A stretch of 64,000 nt of DNA from Kordia algicida OT-1 (GCF_000154725.1 NZ_DS544873.1:2379340-2443339); one strand, 5' to 3'; counted from the stretch's first letter, positions 56,863-64,000 are shown. Numbers and translations are program-made. The notes: generated by a model from the sequence alone, not told the origin.

Positions 56863-56901
56863 AAACCTCTCATAATTGACAATGTTGATTTTGGGAGGTT
56901 T
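56863..56901 (+). terminator. Weak hairpin between MbnP-like and MbnH-like genes (possible attenuator)
   Basis: AAACCTCTC (56863-56871) pairs with GGGAGGTTT (56893-56901), one G-U wobble on the plus strand, followed by TTTG only. It lies 9 bases after the MbnP stop and may reduce read-through into the enzyme gene. Confidence 0.55.
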
Positions 56902-56926
56902 TTGAAATATTTAAAAATGTTTATAT

Positions 56927-57976
56927 ATGAACAAACTTATAATATTATGCATCGCCATAACAATTTGGTCATGCTCAAAAAACACGGATTTTGACGAAAT
57001 TTATCAGCCAATTCCTGTAACTGTAGAAGTCCCTGCAAATTTTCCAGAGATGACCTATAATCTGGATAATAATCCTGTGACGGAAGATGGAATTGCTTTA
57101 GGAAAAAAACTGTTTTTCGACGGACGATTGTCTGCTAATAACTCCATTCCATGTGCTTTTTGTCACGAGCAAGCCTTTGCGTTTACACATCACGGACATA
57201 CCGTAAGTCATGGTGTTGATGGAAATGTGGGAAAAAGAAATGCGCAACCAATTCAAAATATGGCATTCCAACGTGAATTTATGTGGGATGGCGCATCTTC
57301 TCATTTAGACTTACAACCAATCATTCCAATTACGAGTGATTTAGAAATGGGCGAAACGCTATCTAACGTAATTCAAAAACTACAAACTGATAACGAATAC
57401 AAAAAATTGTTTCGTCGTGCTTTTGAAGATGGAAACATAAACAGTGAAAATATGCTAAAAGCACTTTCGCAATTTATGATTGTAATGATTTCTTCCAATT
57501 CTAAATATGATAAATATGTGAGACAAGAAGATAACGTAACGCTCACCGCTATAGAACAAGATGGTTTAAATACGTTTACAGCAAAATGCACTTCATGTCA
57601 CGCAACTGATTTGTTTACAGATGAAAGCTATCGAAATAATGGCTTACCTGTAAATCCGCAACTCAATGATTTAGGCAGATTTGACATTTTAGAAAATCCA
57701 GACGATCTGTACAAATTTAAAGTTCCTAGTTTGCGAAATATTGAAGTCACCTATCCATATATGCACGATGGACGATTTTCTACACTAGAAGCTGTATTGA
57801 ACTTTTACAACCAAGGAATGGTTGATAACGGCAACGTAGATCCTAGCTTATTAAGAACTGATGGTAGTTACGGAATTTCCTTAACAGCATATGAAAAAAC
57901 GAGTATCATCGCGTTTTTAAAAACACTTACTGATTATGAATTTTTAAATGATGAACGTTTTGCAGAATATGAATAA
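56927..57976 (+). CDS. Diheme enzyme of the MbnH / cytochrome c peroxidase family
   Basis: 349 residues. Lipobox TIWSC (Cys16). Two c-type haem sites: CAFCH (Cys76, Cys79, His80) and CTSCH (Cys221, Cys224, His225). Between and after them lie the MauG/MbnH-type motifs GRLSANNSIPCAFCHEQAFA, HGVDGNVGKRNAQPIQNM and YPYMHDGRFSTLEAVLNFYN. Partner of the MbnP-like protein, expected to oxidise its Trp in the periplasm. Its stop overlaps the start of the next gene by 8 bases. Confidence 0.93.
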   Translation: MNKLIILCIAITIWSCSKNTDFDEIYQPIPVTVEVPANFPEMTYNLDNNPVTEDGIALGKKLFFDGRLSANNSIPCAFCHEQAFAFTHHGHTVSHGVDGNVGKRNAQPIQNMAFQREFMWDGASSHLDLQPIIPITSDLEMGETLSNVIQKLQTDNEYKKLFRRAFEDGNINSENMLKALSQFMIVMISSNSKYDKYVRQEDNVTLTAIEQDGLNTFTAKCTSCHATDLFTDESYRNNGLPVNPQLNDLGRFDILENPDDLYKFKVPSLRNIEVTYPYMHDGRFSTLEAVLNFYNQGMVDNGNVDPSLLRTDGSYGISLTAYEKTSIIAFLKTLTDYEFLNDERFAEYE

Positions 57977-58883
57977 ATATCACGTATTACTTATACTAAT
58001 TTTGGTGAGTTTCGCAGGAAATGCTTGTGATCTTTGCAGTTGCACCACAAGTGGCGGAAGCGCAACATTTGGAAACTTGGGAATGTCTAATTTTATTGGA
58101 ATTAGATACATTCATCAATCTTATGAATCTCAAAATGGAATTTTTGTCAATTCCCCAAAAAGTCAAGAGCAGTTTAACACCTATCAATTATGGGGTTTTG
58201 TACCACTAAATACCTCTTTTTACATAAGTGCCATTATTCCGTATCAAGATTTAAACAGAACATTTCAAAATTTAGATGAAAACAGTAACGGATTGGGAGA
58301 TATTACTGTAATGGGCTGGTACAAATGGAAGGTTCAAAAAAAATCAGAAGACGAGACTATGACTGATAAAATTGATAGTGGTCATGCCATAAACTTTGGA
58401 CTTGGCGTAAAATCTCCTACAGGAGAATTTGAACAACGTCTGACCGATCGAGTTAACCCTGGATTTCAAGTAGGCACAGGAAGTTGGGATTTTGTAAGTT
58501 CAGCTATGCATTCTTTTGAAAAAAACAATATAGGAATCAGCACAAATGTTTCGTACTATATAAAATCAAAAAATAAAAATGAGTATAAATTTGGGAATCA
58601 ATTCAGCTTTAGCACAAATATGTACTACAAGTTGAACACATCAAAAATGGATATTTCTCCTTTTGTTGCTTTTTCAGGAGATTTTTATGAGTCAATTCAG
58701 CAATATGGTGAAAAACTACCTGAAACTGATGGCTCCATATACAATGCGTCTTTAGGAACAGAATTTAACCTTCGTAAAGTCCAAATTGGCGGTAAATTTA
58801 CCTTTCCGGTATCTCAAGATCTCTTTGGAGGAAATGTGACTTCTAAAAACAGTTTTTCTGTGTATTTAAACTATGTATTGTAG
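57969..58883 (+). CDS. Outer-membrane-barrel-like protein with CxxCxC start
   Basis: 304 residues from the ATG at 57969 (overlapping the MbnH stop in ATGAATAA). Signal sequence MNKYHVLLILILVSFAGNA, then CDLCSCTTSGGS (Cys20, 23, 25) at the mature N-terminus. The rest has alternating beta strands (FIGIRYIHQSYES, YISAIIPYQDLNRTFQ, FGLGVKSPTGEFEQRLTDRV) and ends in VYLNYVL, typical of a transporter-like barrel. The Cys motif at the periplasmic end could hold copper. Role in the cluster inferred only. Confidence 0.88.
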   Translation: MNKYHVLLILILVSFAGNACDLCSCTTSGGSATFGNLGMSNFIGIRYIHQSYESQNGIFVNSPKSQEQFNTYQLWGFVPLNTSFYISAIIPYQDLNRTFQNLDENSNGLGDITVMGWYKWKVQKKSEDETMTDKIDSGHAINFGLGVKSPTGEFEQRLTDRVNPGFQVGTGSWDFVSSAMHSFEKNNIGISTNVSYYIKSKNKNEYKFGNQFSFSTNMYYKLNTSKMDISPFVAFSGDFYESIQQYGEKLPETDGSIYNASLGTEFNLRKVQIGGKFTFPVSQDLFGGNVTSKNSFSVYLNYVL

Positions 58884-58905
58884 TTAATTATAATATGATT
58901 TGAGT

Positions 58906-58941
58906 AATGTATGTTTGCGATTAAAACTTCAAACATACATT
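58906..58941. terminator. Bidirectional terminator at end of the cluster
   Basis: Perfect 12-bp stem AATGTATGTTTG (58906-58917) with CAAACATACATT (58930-58941), between convergent genes. Confidence 0.85.
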
Positions 58942-58945
58942 GCTC

Positions 58946-59692
58946 TTATTTTTTAGATTTTATAATTCCAATAATTACTCCGAAGTTTCCATCATCTTGT
59001 TTATAATTCTTTTCTGGTAGATAAGTTTTTGAGACAAATCCGTCAAGATACAAAGCATTTTTACAACCATTTTTTTGAAAGAAACTTGCAAAATCATAGA
59101 AATTAATTTTTTCTTTACTCATCGCAAACAGTAAATTTCCGTTTGGTAATACGCCTACTCCATTCCGAATATGCAGGTTTTTAGAACCTTTGGTGAGTTT
59201 TTTATGAAGATTCCCATCAATCACTAACATCGGACCAGATTGTGTTGCGTATTTTATATTTTTTGCTTCTCTAAATGATTCGGTAGTACAAATAATGGAA
59301 TTGTTTTCTTCAGTAACATAAAAAACACCATTCGGTTGTAAATAGAAATTTCCGTAACCTTCTTTATTTGTGTCCAAAGGTGCTAAAACTTCCCCGTTTT
59401 CAATGTATAAACCTTGTGGCGATTGATCTTTTTTGTACATGCCGCCATTCATTGCAAATATCAATTTTTCACCTTTTGCTTCAAGTTGCACTTTTAGATT
59501 TTTGGCATTTCCATAGATTTGACGCTGCTCATTTTTCCAATAGAAATGTAATTGATCCTTTCTCGGATTGACTTCATACGCGAGAATTCGCGACGTATCA
59601 TATTGCTTCTTTGAAGTTTCTTTTGAGCAGAAACTAAGTATTATTGCAAGCACAATCAGGCGAAAGCTGAGAAATAGTTTTTTGAAAGTCAT
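58946..59692 (-). CDS. Phosphodiester glycosidase-like lipoprotein
   Basis: 248 residues. Lipobox ILSFC (Cys22). DUF2233/NAGPA-like fold: FAMNGGMYKKDQSPQGLYIE, GNFYLQPNGVFYVTEENN, ATQSGPMLVIDGNLHKK, NALYLDGFVSKTYLPE. Related enzymes remove N-acetylglucosamine-1-phosphate caps; the bacterial substrate is unknown. Confidence 0.9.
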   Translation of the reverse strand: MTFKKLFLSFRLIVLAIILSFCSKETSKKQYDTSRILAYEVNPRKDQLHFYWKNEQRQIYGNAKNLKVQLEAKGEKLIFAMNGGMYKKDQSPQGLYIENGEVLAPLDTNKEGYGNFYLQPNGVFYVTEENNSIICTTESFREAKNIKYATQSGPMLVIDGNLHKKLTKGSKNLHIRNGVGVLPNGNLLFAMSKEKINFYDFASFFQKNGCKNALYLDGFVSKTYLPEKNYKQDDGNFGVIIGIIKSKK

Positions 59693-60111
59693 GTAAAATT
59701 TTGAAAGCTTTTTGAAAGATAGGAAAAATTTGAATGAACTGAATTAGATACGACTTAGCCAAAATTTAGATAAAATTTACAGTTGAGAAAACTGCTTGTT
59801 GTTTGAAATCAATTCAACATACAAAGAGAAACAGATTACTTCGCTATCGCTCGTAATGACGTTTCAAAACTACTTTTACATTTAAAATTTAGCATTTTAT
59901 ATTTTTAATTTCAAAGCATATCTCGATACAAATTTTTTCAAAGAAATTCACTCAATATGACGATCTGTACTTTTAAAAACTAAATGCTATGTGAAGCCAA
60001 TTCAACATTCAACATAAAAAAGACAGATTAATTCGCTATCGCTCGTAATGACGTTTCAAATAGTTTTAATTAAAAATCTAAAATCAACCAAAATCGCACA
60101 TCTAAAATCGT
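59693..60111. repeat. Dispersed intergenic repeats, two full copies of the ATTACTTCG element
   Basis: No gene. Copies of the AGAAACAGATTACTTCGCTA ... CTCGTAATGACGTTTCAAA element at 59826-59866 and 60020-60057, each preceded by CCAATTCAACATTCAACATA-like or ATTCAACATAC words. In between, 59935-59968 is the reverse complement of a GTCATATTGAGTGAATTTCT word related to 26323-26360. Confidence 0.78.
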
Positions 60112-61347
60112 CTAGTACCAACGTTTCTTTTTCTTTTTAGAAGCTTCCGATTTACGTCCTTTTTTATACTTACTACCTTTCTTTTTGTGTACAGGTGGTT
60201 TTGCTTTTGGATCTAGCGGATACGGATGATCTTCTTCTACGTGAATTGTCGTATTAATAAGTTGCTGAATATCCTTAATGTAATTTTTCTCATCTGCCGA
60301 ACAGAACGACAATGCCATTCCAGATGCGCCAGCACGTGCTGTTCTTCCAATTCGATGGACATACGTTTCAGAAACATTAGGAATGTCAAAATTAATCACA
60401 GCATCTACATTTTTAATATCAATTCCGCGTGCAGCGACATCGGTTGCAATAAAGATTTTCGCTTCTCCTTTTTTAAATGCGTTTAAAGCTTCTTGTCGAA
60501 GGTTTTGTGATTTGTCTCCGTGAATACTCGCCACTTTATAATTATTCCGCAGCAGCGTTTTTTCAAGTTTATCAACACCATATTTGGTTCTTCTGAAAAT
60601 AATTACATTTCCTTTAATGGTATTCCTGAGCAAATGCAAACACAATTCAATCTTTTTAGGTTTCGGCACATAATATAACACTTGATCTACTCCTTTTGCC
60701 GCCGATGACGTTGGAGAAACTTCTACATATGCTGGCGATTTAAGAATTGAATTTGCCAAATGCTCCACTTTATATGGCATGGTAGCAGAAAATAGCAGAA
60801 TTTGTTTTCCATCGGGACACAAACGTTCAATTTTTTTGACATCGTCGATGAATCCCATATCCAACATCAAATCGGCTTCATCCAATACTAAGATTTCTAC
60901 ATAATCTAAATTGACAACATCTTGTTTGTGCAAATCAAGCAAACGACCTGGCGTAGCAACCAAAATATCAATTCCTTTTTTCAACATGTCTTTTTGTGGT
61001 TCAATTGAAGCGCCACCAAAAATAACACCTGTGCGTAAGTTTGTGTATTTGCTATAGGTTTGAAAGTTTTCTTCTATCTGAATTGCCAATTCACGCGTAG
61101 GACAAACAACCAATGCTTTTATTTTCTTTCCTTTCTTTGGAGCGTCTTGCTTATCAAACAATAGTTGTAAAATTGGCAACGCATACGCAGCCGTTTTTCC
61201 AGTTCCTGTTTGTGCAGAAACAATGATATCTTTTTTAGTTAAAATAACAGGAATGGCACGTTCTTGAACTAAAGTTGGTTCCTCGTAGTTTTTTTCGAAT
61301 AAAGCACGAATGATTGGTTTGTTTAATTTTAGTTCTTTGAATTGCAT
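60112..61347 (-). CDS. DEAD-box RNA helicase (RhlE-like)
   Basis: 411 residues. Motifs Q (LNKPIIRALFEKNYEEPTLVQ), I (SAQTGTGKTAAYALP), II (LVLDEADLMLDMGF), III (FSATMP), V (TDVAARGIDI) and VI (YVHRIGRTARAG) all present. Basic C-terminal tail of about 40 residues (KKGSKYKKGRKSEASKKKKK) for RNA binding. Ribosome assembly or cold adaptation roles are usual. Confidence 0.95.
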   Translation of the reverse strand: MQFKELKLNKPIIRALFEKNYEEPTLVQERAIPVILTKKDIIVSAQTGTGKTAAYALPILQLLFDKQDAPKKGKKIKALVVCPTRELAIQIEENFQTYSKYTNLRTGVIFGGASIEPQKDMLKKGIDILVATPGRLLDLHKQDVVNLDYVEILVLDEADLMLDMGFIDDVKKIERLCPDGKQILLFSATMPYKVEHLANSILKSPAYVEVSPTSSAAKGVDQVLYYVPKPKKIELCLHLLRNTIKGNVIIFRRTKYGVDKLEKTLLRNNYKVASIHGDKSQNLRQEALNAFKKGEAKIFIATDVAARGIDIKNVDAVINFDIPNVSETYVHRIGRTARAGASGMALSFCSADEKNYIKDIQQLINTTIHVEEDHPYPLDPKAKPPVHKKKGSKYKKGRKSEASKKKKKRWY

Positions 61348-61447
61348 ATTTGTTTGTTATTTATTTGTTGTTTCATCGCGACTTCGCTCGATGTGACAGT
61401 TGTTTGCTTGAAACTATATTTTTCAATTAAAAATTTAACGTTTTAAC

Positions 61448-61557
61448 TTCGTTATTCGTTATTCGTTATTCGTTATTCGTAATTCGTAATTCGTTATTCG
61501 TTATTCGTTATTCGTTGTTCGTTGTTTGTTGTTTGTTGTTTGTTGTTTGTTGTTTGT
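61448..61557. repeat. Heptanucleotide tandem array, 15 units
   Basis: From 61451: GTTATTC x4, GTAATTC x2, GTTATTC x3, GTTGTTC x1, GTTGTTT x5, then GT. The unit changes stepwise along the array. No spacers, so not CRISPR. Confidence 0.93.
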
Positions 61558-61639
61558 AAGATGTTTACGATGATTTTAAAACTCGAACTGTTAAACTTAT
61601 GTTGAGGTTGTAAAGATTTCTATTCAAAAATTATCTAAT

Positions 61640-61688
61640 ACCCAACACCTAAAACCTAACACCTAACACCTTTTACCCAACACCTAAA
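61640..61688. repeat. Degenerate CCTAACA heptamer array
   Basis: Repeats of ACCTAAC/ACCTAAA/CCCAACA with 7-base period, just upstream of the tRNA terminator. Confidence 0.75.
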
Positions 61689-61712
61689 GATACATTGATT
61701 TTCGGGCATAAA

Positions 61713-61741
61713 AAAAAGCTCCTTATTGAAAGGAGCTTTTT
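61713..61741 (-). terminator. Terminator of the tRNA-Thr transcript
   Basis: AAAAAGCTCCTT (61713-61724) pairs with AAGGAGCTTTTT (61730-61741), ending 6 bases past the mature tRNA; T-run on the minus strand. Confidence 0.88.
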
Positions 61742-61747
61742 ACTTTG

Positions 61748-61821
61748 AGCCGATGGAGGGACTCGAACCCACGACCTGCTGATTACAAATCAGCTGCTCT
61801 AGCCAGCTGAGCTACATCGGC
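61748..61821 (-). tRNA. tRNA-Thr (anticodon TGT)
   Basis: On the minus strand: acceptor GCCGATG pairs with CATCGGC; D arm GCTCAGCTGGCTAGAGC; anticodon stem GCTGA/TCAGC with loop TTTGTAA, anticodon TGT; T arm with GTTCGAGTC. 74 nt with a T discriminator; CCA not encoded. Confidence 0.96.
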
Positions 61822-61878
61822 AAAGCGGTTGCAAATATAAAAAGCTTTTTATTTTTTGCAAACCTTTTTTTTATTTTT

Positions 61879-62145
61879 TTAAAGACTATTAATTTTTGCT
61901 ACTAATTCAGTTGCTTTTGTCTCTAATGATTGTCTGATTCCTTTATAGTGAGCTTTCGGATTTTCAACACCTCTTTTGTTTGTTTCTACAATCAATTCAT
62001 CAAAACTTTTAATAGACTCATCAATGATTTCCTCACTTTTCGTTGCATCTTCCTCTGGATTTGCAATTTGCCATATTAAAGCTGCATCAATGATATCACC
62101 AAAAACGTAGTTTAAGTCCTTCTTTAAATCTCTTTTATTTGACAT
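61879..62145 (-). CDS. Small acidic protein, unknown
   Basis: 88 residues, helical and charged (MSNKRDLKKDLNYVFGDIID, EEIIDESIKSFDELIVETNK), no Cys and no signal peptide. Not recognised. A -7 box 17 bases upstream supports expression. Confidence 0.82.
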   Translation of the reverse strand: MSNKRDLKKDLNYVFGDIIDAALIWQIANPEEDATKSEEIIDESIKSFDELIVETNKRGVENPKAHYKGIRQSLETKATELVAKINSL

Positions 62146-62162
62146 GATTTATTATTTTTTTG

Positions 62163-62170
62163 CAAATTTA
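62163..62170 (-). promoter_or_regulatory. -7 box (TAAATTTG) for the 88-aa protein
   Basis: Exact TAnnTTTG on the minus strand, 17 bases before the ATG at 62143-62145. Confidence 0.52.
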
Positions 62171-62247
62171 CACTAAAATGGTATATAATTTGTTATAAAT
62201 AACACAAATATTAGAAGGTCTAATTTAAATTTTATAGTTTTATATCA

Positions 62248-62373
62248 ATGAATGCTTTAGTACAATTATATCGCCAATTTATAAATCGTAATACAAACGC
62301 AAAACGTGTTATGATTACCATTCCTGTATCAACAAATAAACGTACAAATTACAAGCATCGACATAAGTATTAG
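62248..62373 (+). CDS. 41-aa very basic small protein, unknown
   Basis: Found by reading the plus strand: MNALVQLYRQFINRNTNAKR then VMITIPVSTNKR...YKHRHKY. It has ten Lys/Arg, three His or fewer, and no acidic residue. A clear terminator lies 32 bases after the stop, which supports an expressed short gene. No family recognised; a nucleic-acid-binding or ribosome-linked role would fit the charge but is a guess. Confidence 0.5.
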   Translation: MNALVQLYRQFINRNTNAKRVMITIPVSTNKRTNYKHRHKY

Positions 62374-62405
62374 TTAACAATTCTATATTCATATCATAAA
62401 CTTAT

Positions 62406-62433
62406 AAGGTGCTTTTTACAAAGCACCTTTTTT
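62406..62433 (+). terminator. Terminator after the 41-aa gene
   Basis: AAGGTGCTTT (62406-62415) pairs with AAAGCACCTT (62420-62429), 4-base loop, then TTTT. Confidence 0.9.
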
Positions 62434-62468
62434 ATTTTTATATCATTAATTTTTTAAAACCTATTATT

Positions 62469-62591
62469 ATGAAAAACATGTTCAAATTTATTCAAAAGAC
62501 ACTGATGACCATTCGCCGCTTTACACCCTATTTTGGAGTCAACAATTCGTTTGCATTAACCGAACCAATACCACTTTTGATACATCATTAA
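62469..62591 (+). CDS. 40-aa small protein, unknown
   Basis: Start chosen at the ATG 62469 (MKNMFKFIQKTLMTIRRFTP, then YFGVNNSFALTEPIPLLIHH). A longer reading from 62409 would begin inside the terminator. Basic amphipathic N-terminal half; no signal peptide. It is 12 bases before the 124-aa gene, so the two are probably co-translated. Confidence 0.5.
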   Translation: MKNMFKFIQKTLMTIRRFTPYFGVNNSFALTEPIPLLIHH

Positions 62592-62603
62592 AATTTAAAC
62601 ATT

Positions 62604-62978
62604 ATGAACACATTAACACAAAATAAAATACAGACAAATATTCAGTTTTTAGTCACTAAGAAAGTGGCGAATAGTAATGGATTTTTACATCCGCATGTAC
62701 TTTTTGACAAGATTCAACTTGTAGCAACATATCCAATTAGAGAATTTTATACTCATGAAGTTCCTGCCATTGTCGATTATACATTTAAAATGACCAAAAG
62801 CGCACGTTTACATGATAAGCTAACAATTCAGGCACAATTGATTCAACAACATGATAAAAAATTAATCGTTCGTATCTTGGTTACCAAACCGAAGAAGAAA
62901 GCAGGAACCGAAGAAGTGATTTGTTCAGCTGTTTTTGGCTTTCCTTTAAAAGAGAAACCAATACGCAAAGTTTCATGA
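62604..62978 (+). CDS. 124-aa protein, possible hotdog-fold
   Basis: Not firmly recognised. Order of strands AIVDYTFKMTKSARLHDKLT, IQAQLIQQHDKKLIVRILVT, EEVICSAVFGFPLKE resembles the second half of hotdog-fold thioesterases (a long strand, a turn with RxxD, two antiparallel strands). The usual catalytic Asp/Glu helix is not evident. Cytoplasmic. Followed by a terminator. Confidence 0.72.
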   Translation: MNTLTQNKIQTNIQFLVTKKVANSNGFLHPHVLFDKIQLVATYPIREFYTHEVPAIVDYTFKMTKSARLHDKLTIQAQLIQQHDKKLIVRILVTKPKKKAGTEEVICSAVFGFPLKEKPIRKVS

Positions 62979-62983
62979 GTTAT

Positions 62984-63018
62984 AAAATTCCCAAGTTGTT
63001 TGATGCTTGGGATTTTTT
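62984..63018 (+). terminator. Terminator of the 124-aa gene
   Basis: AAAATTCCCAAG (62984-62995) pairs with CTTGGGATTTT (63006-63016) with one bulged T; T-run follows. Confidence 0.85.
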
Positions 63019-63167
63019 TTTATTCGCTTCGCTCATCAATTCAAAGATTTAAAAATTCAATGATTCAAGGTTTTTCCTGAGATCATTATTTGATTTTTAC
63101 ATAAAATACTAAGTATTAAATACGTTTCTAGGAAGAAATTGAATGTTGTTTGAAACTAATTGTTACA

Positions 63168-63231
63168 TTTTCAAATTTTCAAATTTTCAAATTGTTAGAT
63201 TGTTAGATTGTTAGATTGTTAGATTGTTAGA
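63168..63231. repeat. Octanucleotide tandem array that switches unit
   Basis: TTTTCAAA x3 (63168-63191) then TTGTTAGA x5 (63192-63231), all with 8-base period and no break. Confidence 0.92.
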
Positions 63232-63262
63232 AGCTAAAATTTATTTGAAAAACTTCTCAATT

Positions 63263-63290
63263 CTCACAACTCACAACTCACAACTCACAA
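63263..63290. repeat. CTCACAA heptamer array, 4 units
   Basis: Four exact tandem CTCACAA units, then CTAAAAAAAA, just after the trmL 3' end region. Confidence 0.9.
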
Positions 63291-63300
63291 CTAAAAAAAA

Positions 63301-63753
63301 TCACTTCAACCTACGTATGCCTTCATACACCACAATACTAACTGCATTTGCCAAATTGAGACTTCTAATGTGTTCGCTAAACATAGGAATGGTATACAAA
63401 TGTTCTTTATTATTTTCCACGATTTCTTCTGATAAACCCACTGATTCTTTCCCAAATACTAAAAACAATTCGTCTTCATACGGAATTTCATCATAGGTTT
63501 TTTGTCCATGACTTGACAGATATACCATTTTTTTACCAGCATTTTTTGCATAGAATTCTGCAGTATTTTCGTAGATATGTACTTCCAAATGTTGCCAATA
63601 ATCCAAACCCGCACGTTTGAGTCGCGCATCTGTAATTTCAAAACCAAAAGGCTTTACTAAATGAAGTTTGGAACCAGAAGCGAGACTTAAACGACCTATA
63701 TTTCCTGTGTTTGTTGGAATTTCAGGTTCCATCAATACGATGTTGTATGCCAT
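63301..63753 (-). CDS. trmL: tRNA (cytidine/uridine-34) 2'-O-methyltransferase TrmL
   Basis: 150 residues, SPOUT knot methyltransferase of the TrmL type: MAYNIVLMEPEIPTNTGNIG, LHLVKPFGFEITDARLKRAG, LVFGKESVGLSEEIVENN and IPMFSEHIRSLNLANAVSIV (knot). It methylates the wobble base of certain leucine tRNAs. Its ATG overlaps the upstream stop (TAATG). Confidence 0.95.
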   Translation of the reverse strand: MAYNIVLMEPEIPTNTGNIGRLSLASGSKLHLVKPFGFEITDARLKRAGLDYWQHLEVHIYENTAEFYAKNAGKKMVYLSSHGQKTYDEIPYEDELFLVFGKESVGLSEEIVENNKEHLYTIPMFSEHIRSLNLANAVSIVVYEGIRRLK

Positions 63754-64000
63754 TATTCAAACTTTATGTAATCAATTTCAATTTTAAACTCGCCCGCTTT
63801 CTTTTCATTTGAGATAAAACCAACACGCAATATTTTTTTCAGTTCATTTTTGGAGATTTTCCCAGGACGTTTGCGCCCAATATTGTATCGTGCAAATCCT
63901 GAAAACGGAATTTCTATTGTTTCCCATTTCCAGTCTGTCACTGGTAAATCTACTTTATAATAGGGTACAAACCAACGTCTATCCATTTCTAAGGTAAATC
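63753..64000 (-). CDS. CIA30-like family protein, C-terminal part (cut by window edge)
   Basis: The visible C-terminus MDRRWFVPYYKVDLPVTDWK, WETIEIPFSGFARYNIGRKR, FKIEIDYIKFE follows the galactose-binding-like CIA30/NDUFAF1 family, which in bacteria has no assigned role. The frame stays open past position 64000 (codons before the Met at 63986 are read through), so the true start lies outside the window. Confidence 0.82.
   Translation of the reverse strand, partial: FTLEMDRRWFVPYYKVDLPVTDWKWETIEIPFSGFARYNIGRKRPGKISKNELKKILRVGFISNEKKAGEFKIEIDYIKFE

Noticed and set aside
61448-61557. Possible CRISPR array
   Set aside because: Units are 7 bases in direct contact with no spacers, and no cas genes are nearby.

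Overview
The window is 64 kb of AT-rich chromosome from a member of the Bacteroidota, almost certainly the family Flavobacteriaceae. Support comes from Bacteroidota-type promoters (TAnnTTTG -7 boxes upstream of many genes), the rpmB-rpmG-DUF4295 block beside ftsY, BshC, an outer-membrane barrel receptor with a carboxypeptidase-regulatory domain, many lipoproteins with short lipoboxes, and small peptides with the Bacteroidota 'class I lanthipeptide' type leader. A Kordia-like genus would fit the peptides, but that is inference.

Layout. 1-598 is the end of an IS3-family element cut by the window edge; an almost identical complete copy lies at 24849-26227 in opposite orientation. 673-2418 holds a small RiPP-like precursor and an aspartyl-protease/PDZ protein. 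2645-6300 is yidC and pyrG. 6454-7912 is a three-gene operon of two unknown proteins (one a lipoprotein) and a cell-wall amidase without signal peptide. 8260-9080 has two further RiPP-like precursors. 9208-13905 is a minus-strand run ending in guaA (DUF3820, DUF922, OsmC, LysM lipoprotein, guaA). 14117-14323 is a fourth precursor. 14392-20265 holds bshC, an M14 metallopeptidase and rimO. 20347-24776 holds a serine hydrolase, an amidase and an FN3 lipoprotein. After the IS come ftsY, DUF4295, rpmG, rpmB and a tight operon (DnaQ-like exonuclease, carboxypeptidase-regulatory protein, FAH hydrolase, Hpt protein, cinA). 32-43 kb holds a glutaredoxin-like protein, a 2-oxoacid dehydrogenase E2, a family 2 glycosyltransferase, recR, a sodium:solute symporter, a CoA-binding protein, a TonB-type barrel and fabH. 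43-50 kb holds an S9 peptidase, htpG, a beta-lactamase-like hydrolase and a Cys-rich lipoprotein. 50.3-54 kb is a pseudouridine synthase and a lipopolysaccharide-type kinase/glycosyltransferase 9/methyltransferase set. 54-55.3 kb is Hsp20 and a secreted protein. 55.6-58.9 kb is a four-gene MbnP/MbnH-like cluster. 59-64 kb holds a phosphodiester glycosidase, a DEAD-box helicase, tRNA-Thr, several small proteins, trmL and part of a CIA30-like protein.

Most convergent or operon-end junctions carry a clear intrinsic terminator. Several terminators have G-U wobble pairs that make the hairpin better on the strand of the gene they end. Longer gaps are filled with dispersed repeats: an AGAAACAGATTACTTCG...CTCGTAATGACG family, 7- and 8-bp tandem arrays, a 163-bp element with 19-bp perfect inverted ends, and a nested palindrome at 49480-49606.

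The points most worth following are: (i) four dispersed RiPP-like precursor genes with no modification enzyme in the window; (ii) the MbnP/MbnH-like cluster with two extra Cys-motif membrane or secreted proteins and a possible attenuator between substrate and enzyme; (iii) two IS3 insertions placed the same way just after terminators with a shared GTTTTAA tail; (iv) the compact amidase operon; (v) the small-protein run at 62.2-63.0 kb.
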